From Halichondria panicea (lineage: Eukaryota > Porifera > Demospongiae > Suberitida > Halichondriidae), in contig NC_087387.1 in NCBI RefSeq assembly GCF_963675165.1, positions 1,612,501-1,676,500 on the forward strand: 64,000 nt of DNA, read 5' to 3'. Each line of letters starts with the position of its first letter. The first letter of the stretch is position 1. Position numbers and translations under genes: made by a program. The notes below the pieces were generated by a model that worked only from the letters and a program-made list of their open reading frames with translations, was not told the origin of the DNA and did no database searches. Shown here in pieces: positions 57,536-64,000 of the stretch.

Positions 57536-60500
57536 GATTATATCACAGAAAGTGACCCGGCCCTAACTAATGCAATCACTGCCCCCTTCAGTTTCCCCCC
57601 TAGCTCCCTTCAATGACCCCCTATACACTGTACTTACTTCCCTCCTATCCCCTAGTTCATGCACACTCTACCCCCTGCAGGGACCCCCCTGGGAGACAGC
57701 AGTCTCCATGCCACCCAGCTGGCCTGCTCCCTGGACATGCATGGTCTCTCATTGGTCCTCTCTGATGGGAGGGGCGTGTTCCTCACCTCACGCTCCTCTC
57801 GTCTGGAGCCTCAGGAAGTGGCAGCTGTTTCCATCCCTGGCCTGACTGGAGCCACCTGTTCCGCTCTTAATGGACGCTACAGACTGGTTGCTTTCGGAAA
57901 AGAAGAGTGAGTTAAGCATGCGATTATCATTTTGAAGGTTGTATGATATCTAGTGGAGGTAGCTATCAAAGGTAACTTGTTACAAGTATTAGAATATTTT
58001 GCCTGTGAACAACTTTTACGAATGAGCCAAATCAGCAGGAATTTGACCCTTTGCGATCTAACTATTGCGTTCTGGTGTGTCGTTACCAGTACTAATTTAG
58101 GTTTTGCTAGTTGTATTTTTTGCAAGTGATCAATGCGAGCAAAGTTTAATGGTCGCAAAACATTCTAGTAACAGGATTTATGGAAGTTTGAAATGCAAAA
58201 TTGGCTGCTAACAGTATTCTCCCTCCAGTGGTTCAGTGGATGTGTACTCACTGGATGATAGCAATGGCAGCTGGAGCATCTCCCACTCACTCAAGTTCTC
58301 CAGAAGTCAGTTCCCAGGTACTGACACTCCTCCACCACAGTACTTATGTTAGACCTAGAGCACTGATTGAGCAGTGGTGTACCCATGCAAGTAGTGCCTA
58401 TAGTTTTCAATCATTCTCAATTCACACACAAAAATGTGGCCTCTTTTATAGCTGGTAAACTACCTATAGGTCTAAGATGATCATTTTTAATGTATATACA
58501 TGTACGTAGGTAGGTGGTTAGTACACCACCACCGACCAGTGTGGGGCACATCCTGCTTGTAACTGCAGTGTGTAGTGGGGTACATAATTATTATAAGTGG
58601 CTATTTAGATTGCTGGCTAGCTAGGTATTGCCTGAGCAAGCAGGCAGTGCCTATTTATAATAAAAATCTCACAGCCTCATATAAAGTCACACATAAAGTC
58701 ACATATGTGGTACATGTACATGTATAATTATACATTTCTTCTTGCCCACGACAGAGACGGGACTCCAGCTGGGGAGTGTGGTGTGTGTGGAGTGGAGTGT
58801 GGGAGATGGGATGGTGGTGGGCGTGGCCTGGAGCAACGGAGGCCTCTCACTATGGACGGTGTTCGGGTCTCTACTCCTTTGTTCCCATGGCGACCAGCCC
58901 GGCACACCCTCCCCGCTTAACCCCCACTGCACTGTATTACAAAGCATTGTGAGTACTGTACATAGCAGTCAGTTAGTACATTGATTACCGTCAAGTGTCC
59001 AATACGTAGTTAATCGAATGCGAAAGACATTAATTTTACAAGCCTGATCATGTTTTTAACTATTGCGAATTGCATGCGATTGTGTGTTCTCTCCTTTGCG
59101 AGTCTTTTGTTCGCCACCAATGCGAAAACTTGCAATTCTCAATCAAAAGAGTCACATATCGAAACCCAGTATATGGTATTGCCCTCTGTTTTGTAGTATA
59201 CTTCTGAACAGACTATAATTATGTACATGTAGGTATCATTTGAGTATGCGTGTACTACAGCCTGTGTGCATGCCTAGTACATTTAGCAACTGCTACAAAA
59301 CCATCCTACATGTGTATATACATGTATAGAGGTAGAGGTAGAGTATATAATACATAACACAAAGATAGTTTTAAAATTATTGTATTTGTAACACCATGGC
59401 ACCTCTCTTTGTTCAGTGTTGGTCCTCTGACACGTATCACTTGTGGATGCTGGCCAAGACTGCCACTGAACACACCTCTAGCGAGAAACCGACCAATCAG
59501 AGTGGAGTATCCAATAGCAACGGTGGTCAAGTGATTGTCATGGGGTTCATGAAAAACGCTATAGTCAACAACCCTATCAGTGTAAGTACAGAGTACAGTT
59601 CTCAGTGTCCAGTTTAGTGTCTAGTTTACAGTGGTGTGGTCGTGTAGCCACTTTAATGAATAACCAAAATCTGGGACAAAGTCCATCGATTTTGTCCGAA
59701 ACAAAGGCTATTGTCGGGCGTTTTTTTCTCAAAAGTTTTGAAGATACACACCATTATTCACTTATATGCCTTCTGTAGTTATAGTGTACTTACATGTACT
59801 ATAAGTAGAATTTTGAATGTACATGTGTGTGTACGTACATGTATGTGTACCACGAAATCCTTTCAAGCCAGGACCCCCCCCTCTATCACCTGCAGGTTAA
59901 CCATAGTCATCTGTTCCTTCTCGGCTCTGACAGACTCTGCCTGAATCTGTGTAAGGTGACCACACCCACTCGGACTACAGGCGAGGCTAAAGGTCAGGCC
60001 ACACCCGCTGGGACCAGTGCAGTGTCCTCTCCGCAATGGAGGGTGGTCCAGTACCCCTCCAGCTACATGGCTCTCAACTGGCCAGTCAAGGTGGGTCTAG
60101 CATGACACAGCACACTGTTACTGTAGTGTTTAGTCACACTAATTTCTATTTGAATTGAGTTCAAACCCGAAAGTTATGTGGTCAATTATGGTATGCTTTA
60201 TGTGGTGGACAAGTATGCTTGGGACTTCTACATGGAAAATGCTAACTTTTAACTGGTTGGAGCTTACCAGCTCTACAGCATATAGATAGAAGTGCTTTTT
60301 AACAAGGAATCCAATAGTATATGAATTTCAGTGAAGTATAACAAAGTTATGACAACTTTATGAAGGTCAAACTCAACACAAATAGACTTTAGTGTGGTAG
60401 GTCTATTAGCATGACACAGTTAGTGTGGTGAGGTCACTGAAGGGAGTTGCATTTCCATACAGTGTACATTGCTTGCTATAATTATCTTTGTGGAAGCCAA

Positions 60501-61391
60501 TATTACATGTACATGAAAGTGAAGCTACTTGTGTTTACTGTAGCAGTGTCTAGTATACATTGCTCTTATAAGTGTACATGCGCATGCACTTGTCCAAGCT
60601 GTACATTGTTTGTACAAGTTTCAAAACGTACGTTCTATTGTCTTGCTTACTTCACTTTGCACATGTTATATTACAGTATGCAGCTGTGAATGCTGCTGGC
60701 AGTAACCTGGTGATAGCGGGGAGGGCGGGGTTTGCTCTCTACTCTGGATCACGGCGTAAATGGAAGTTATTTGGTAACGAGGTCCAAGAACAGAGTCTCG
60801 TGTGTCGAGGGGGCGTACTGTGGTACCAGGACATTGTGGTGTTCCCGTGCCGAGTACAGGAGCACAGCGAGGAGGTGTGAGGGTGTGTGTGTGTGGGGGT
60901 GGAGGGGCGTATGATATACTGTATCAGAGTGCATACATGTATAAAGTGTATAAAGTTTTAATAAGCTAGCTAAGCAGGCTAGTAACATTCTTCGTGATTC
61001 TGTCAGAAGTGTAATTGTGGCATGCAATATGGACGTACACGCGTATATAATTATAGCTCAGTACTATTTGCATGCCATCATCATTAGATTTTCGTTCGTG
61101 TGGTCATCATTCACATAATTATATCCACACACTGTTTCAGGTTCGCTTCTACTCCCTCCATTCTAACCTGGACAACTCCCAACTATTGCACTCCCTCAAA
61201 TCAACCTCTCCCACTGTCAAAATCAATCTCCACGGCGACTGTCTCCTCTTGGCATCACGTGACTGTTACATGACCATTATGGGTCTCAGCTTGACCACGG
61301 TTCCCACTCAAGGTGCGATTTTCTTATCGTACAAATGTGCTTACTTGTCTGGTTGTTGTCATTCTTACTAAAATTTGTGTTATACCGTATA

Positions 61392-61601
61392 CCGTGTTAC
61401 TAGAATGTTTTGCGAATATCAAACATTTGCGAACTTTGCGATGGTAGATCAATTCGCAACAATAAAATCCGCAAAACCTACTAGTATTTACACAGGATCC
61501 TTGCCAGAACACAATAGTTAGATCGCAAAGGGTCAAATTTTCTGCTGATTTGGCTCATTCGCAAAGGTTTTTCACTAGCAAAAAACATTCTAATAATACG
61601 G
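61392..61601. mobile_element. TA-target MITE nested in another MITE, copy 2 only
   Basis: Ends CCGTGTTACTAGAATG and CATTCTAATAATACGG are inverted repeats, with TA on each side. In copy 1 the host MITE (18127) has a single TA here. TA duplication fits Tc1/mariner-type elements. Confidence 0.75.
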
Positions 61602-64000
61602 TAGCAGGTAATTTTTGTTGGTGCAAATGTTTGTATAAACTACCCATTTGAATATTTCGTATTTATATATTCATACAGCTCAGGATAGTGACGTTGAACC
61701 TATTGCAGTAGATAGTTTAATTTTCTATGATGCTCTATAATACGTGCATATGTCCGTACGAAAATAACCCGCTATACGGTACTACAGTTGTATAGTGCAC
61801 AATCATAGTGAATTTGCACGGCAATGCAATGTCCTTTGATCTATAATTATGATCAAGTTTTCCTCTCTCTTTATTTCCCCTCTCCCCCTACTACAGGGCT
61901 GGTTCTTAACGTGACCAAGCTGCGTGAGGTGTCTCTGGCTAAGTCCCTCCCCATACCCTGGGCCACCACCCTCGTCTCCATGACACTCTCCAACATCCGC
62001 ACTGATCCCTCCACACCCTCACACCCTCACACACCCTCTGGTGCAACTCAGAACTCAAAAATAGGTACAGTACATGTTTTGTATCAAGTGTCTACTACTT
62101 CACTTATTGCTAGTCACTATGGCTACCTGTCAAAGCTTTGTTTTGACAATGTATATATAGGCCTCAAAATGTCGTTGTTATGGGACAGTAAGTATGTTTG
62201 TGTATATCAATTTACCACAAATCGAGAAGCCTGCTGTTCAATGTAAAAATTCCTCTGTGCAGTATATGTACTACAGTGCGTTGTGCCCTCACACACTCAC
62301 ACACAGACACAGGTGCACACCTCCACACACACACACACTCCACACCTCATACACAGGCACAGGTGCACACCCTCAGGGCGTAGTCGGCTCAGTACTCTTC
62401 AACGTGAGTGGCAGGCTGCTGATGACTCAGCAGGAGACCTCCAGTGTGATTACCAAAGAGAACAGCCCTGATCAGATTGTGGTGAGCTGTACATGTACAT
62501 GTAATCTATGCATATACGTGGCTGGCTGGGTCAGTTAGTCTCTGAGCAAGAGAAGCTTTACAGTTACTGCTAGGAACATGCCCCTAGGCCGTACTGTACT
62601 GTACTCACACAAGGGGGCAATGCTTAGCCGACCCATTACAGTACAAATGTAACTGGCTTATAGGCACAAGAAATTATGAATGGTTAGGTTAACGATGCCA
62701 TATCAAAAATTGACAAAAACAAAGGCCTTGCGTTTTCCCGTGATTTTGGAGCAACCGTTTGAGGGTGGTTCATTTGGCTGTACATGTACAACTTGTGCAC
62801 AGCCTCTGCATGCATTACTGCACACACCATCTCTCTCCTCTTCTTCAGGAGAATCGTGTCACGTTCTCGTCCCCCGTGTGTCTGGCTGGCTCGGTGGAGG
62901 CTGTGTGGACTCCGCCCTACCACGCCCCCTCACACACACACCACCTTATGGAGTCACTCTGGCTCGCCTGTGGAGCTGCTGGGATTAAGGTAAATCCAGG
63001 TTTCCATACGAGTAAGTTCTTGATTCCAATACATTTTGGATTCCATAGGTGTACATGTATTAAATTTTGTAAGTGCAGACACACGTGTATACCATGAGCC
63101 AAATCAGCAGAAAAATTGACCCTTTGCGATCTAACTATTGCGTTCTGGCAAGGATCGTGTGTAAATACTAGTACTAATTTATGTTTTGCGATTTATGTTT
63201 TGCGATTTATTATTGCGAATTGATTAACCCTCGGCAAAGTTCGCATGCTTTGATGCTCGCAAAACATTCTAGTAATACAGTAGTACTAGTGTACATACTA
63301 ATCCACTCTTGCCAGAAACCTGAATGGTTTTGTCAGTAGCTGCATGCTTACAAATACTCGTTGGCCTTGCAATAACCATAATTTTCACTCCCCACTACTT
63401 ACGTGTTGTGTAGGTGTGGCTTCCCCTGTACCCACGAGACGAGGGTCACCCGACGTTCCTGTCCAAGAGGATCATGCTCACACTCCCCATCACTGTCTAC
63501 CCTCAAGGTGACTGACCACCTGTACAGTGTATCTGTGTGTCCGTGTGCGTACATGGGGGACCACCTGTACAGTGTATCTGTGTGTCCGTGTGCGTACATG
63601 GGGGACCACCTGTACAGTGTATCTGTGTGTGTATACATGTACATGGACATGTTATCTCTGTGTGTGTGTGTATGTACAACTGTACATGGGTAAGCCTTTG
63701 ATTTGGTTTGAAAGATTATACTCATGTCGCATCAACCACTGAAAATTAATACTGCTGCATTTTTGTTATCTTGTTACCATGGATATTTGTGATGTTGTCT
63801 CCTGTTTCTCCAGTTGTCCTGTTCTCTGATGCTATCATGTTTGGGCTCTCCCACGAGACTGCCTTCACTGACTCCGCCCACCCCAGCAGACACGCCTTCC
63901 CCTTCGCCACCATCGAGAGAACAGTGAGACCATTGTCACCTAGCTGCTACATGTTCCTACTGCACTTGTGTATGTATGTACAGTATGTTTATGTATCTCT

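Larger units (their letters stand above)
48880..63923 (+). pseudogene. RIC1: RIC1 homologue, copy 2, frameshifted and running off the window
   Basis: Exons: 48880-49003, 49472-49617, 57681-57906, 58229-58317, 58755-58948, 59417-59581, 59896-60090, 60677-60874, 61141-61312, 61897-62064, 62363-62481, 62849-62989, 63414-63507, 63814-63923. The first lacks 7 bases (ACAGCTG in copy 1), giving a stop at 48988-48990. All later exons keep the frame; two carry in-frame changes (12 bases more in 59896-60090, 6 fewer in 61897-62064). No upstream RIC1 exons are found between 31 and 48.9 kb, so this copy also lacks its N terminus. The later exons look intact, so an alternative start or a recent loss is possible. 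Confidence 0.75.

Overview
This is eukaryotic, animal-type DNA. Genes are split by GT..AG introns, many under 100 bases, and encode a TGF-beta type II receptor kinase, the Rab6 exchange factor subunit RIC1, a 7TM receptor and a THAP zinc finger. Compact introns, nested genes, many small inverted-repeat elements and AT-rich TAATTATA-like spacers suggest a marine invertebrate, most likely a demosponge (an Amphimedon-like genome). That placement is an inference from style and gene content.

The window holds two copies of one long segment. Copy 1 runs from position 1 to at least 20.5 kb and copy 2 from about 41.7 kb to the window end, about 41.7-43.7 kb apart. Each copy contains, on the + strand, a type II receptor serine/threonine kinase (43-6386; 40684-48318) whose last intron hosts an intronless 7TM gene (3904-4971; 45841-46903). 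A short antisense terminal exon follows. Then comes RIC1 (6948-31116, 26 exons open to the stop; 48880 to beyond the window), whose second visible intron hosts a polytopic membrane-protein gene (11020-13149; 54417-56869). The long penultimate-domain intron of RIC1 copy 1 hosts a third nested gene, antisense, with five exons, encoding a secreted-type single-pass membrane protein (23495-26737).

Decay is split between the copies. The 7TM gene is intact in copy 1 and has a 5-base deletion in copy 2. RIC1 is open in copy 1 and has a 7-base deletion in copy 2. The polytopic gene has three frameshifts in copy 1 and is readable in copy 2 if a solo LTR is spliced out. The receptor kinase is intact in both. 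Several transposons are present in one copy with a clean empty site in the other, so they inserted after the copies separated. Whether the copies are a true tandem duplication or two haplotypes joined by assembly cannot be settled from the sequence.

Between the copies (31.1-40.7 kb) lies a mosaic: a relic of receptor-kinase exons 1-2, an orphan ZIP zinc-transporter exon, three tandem paralogues of a small proline-rich protein (one with an N-myristoylation/palmitoylation-type N terminus), a THAP-domain gene with one in-frame stop, and a second broken copy of the RIC1 3' end split by a hairpin transposon. No rRNA, tRNA or CRISPR feature was seen.
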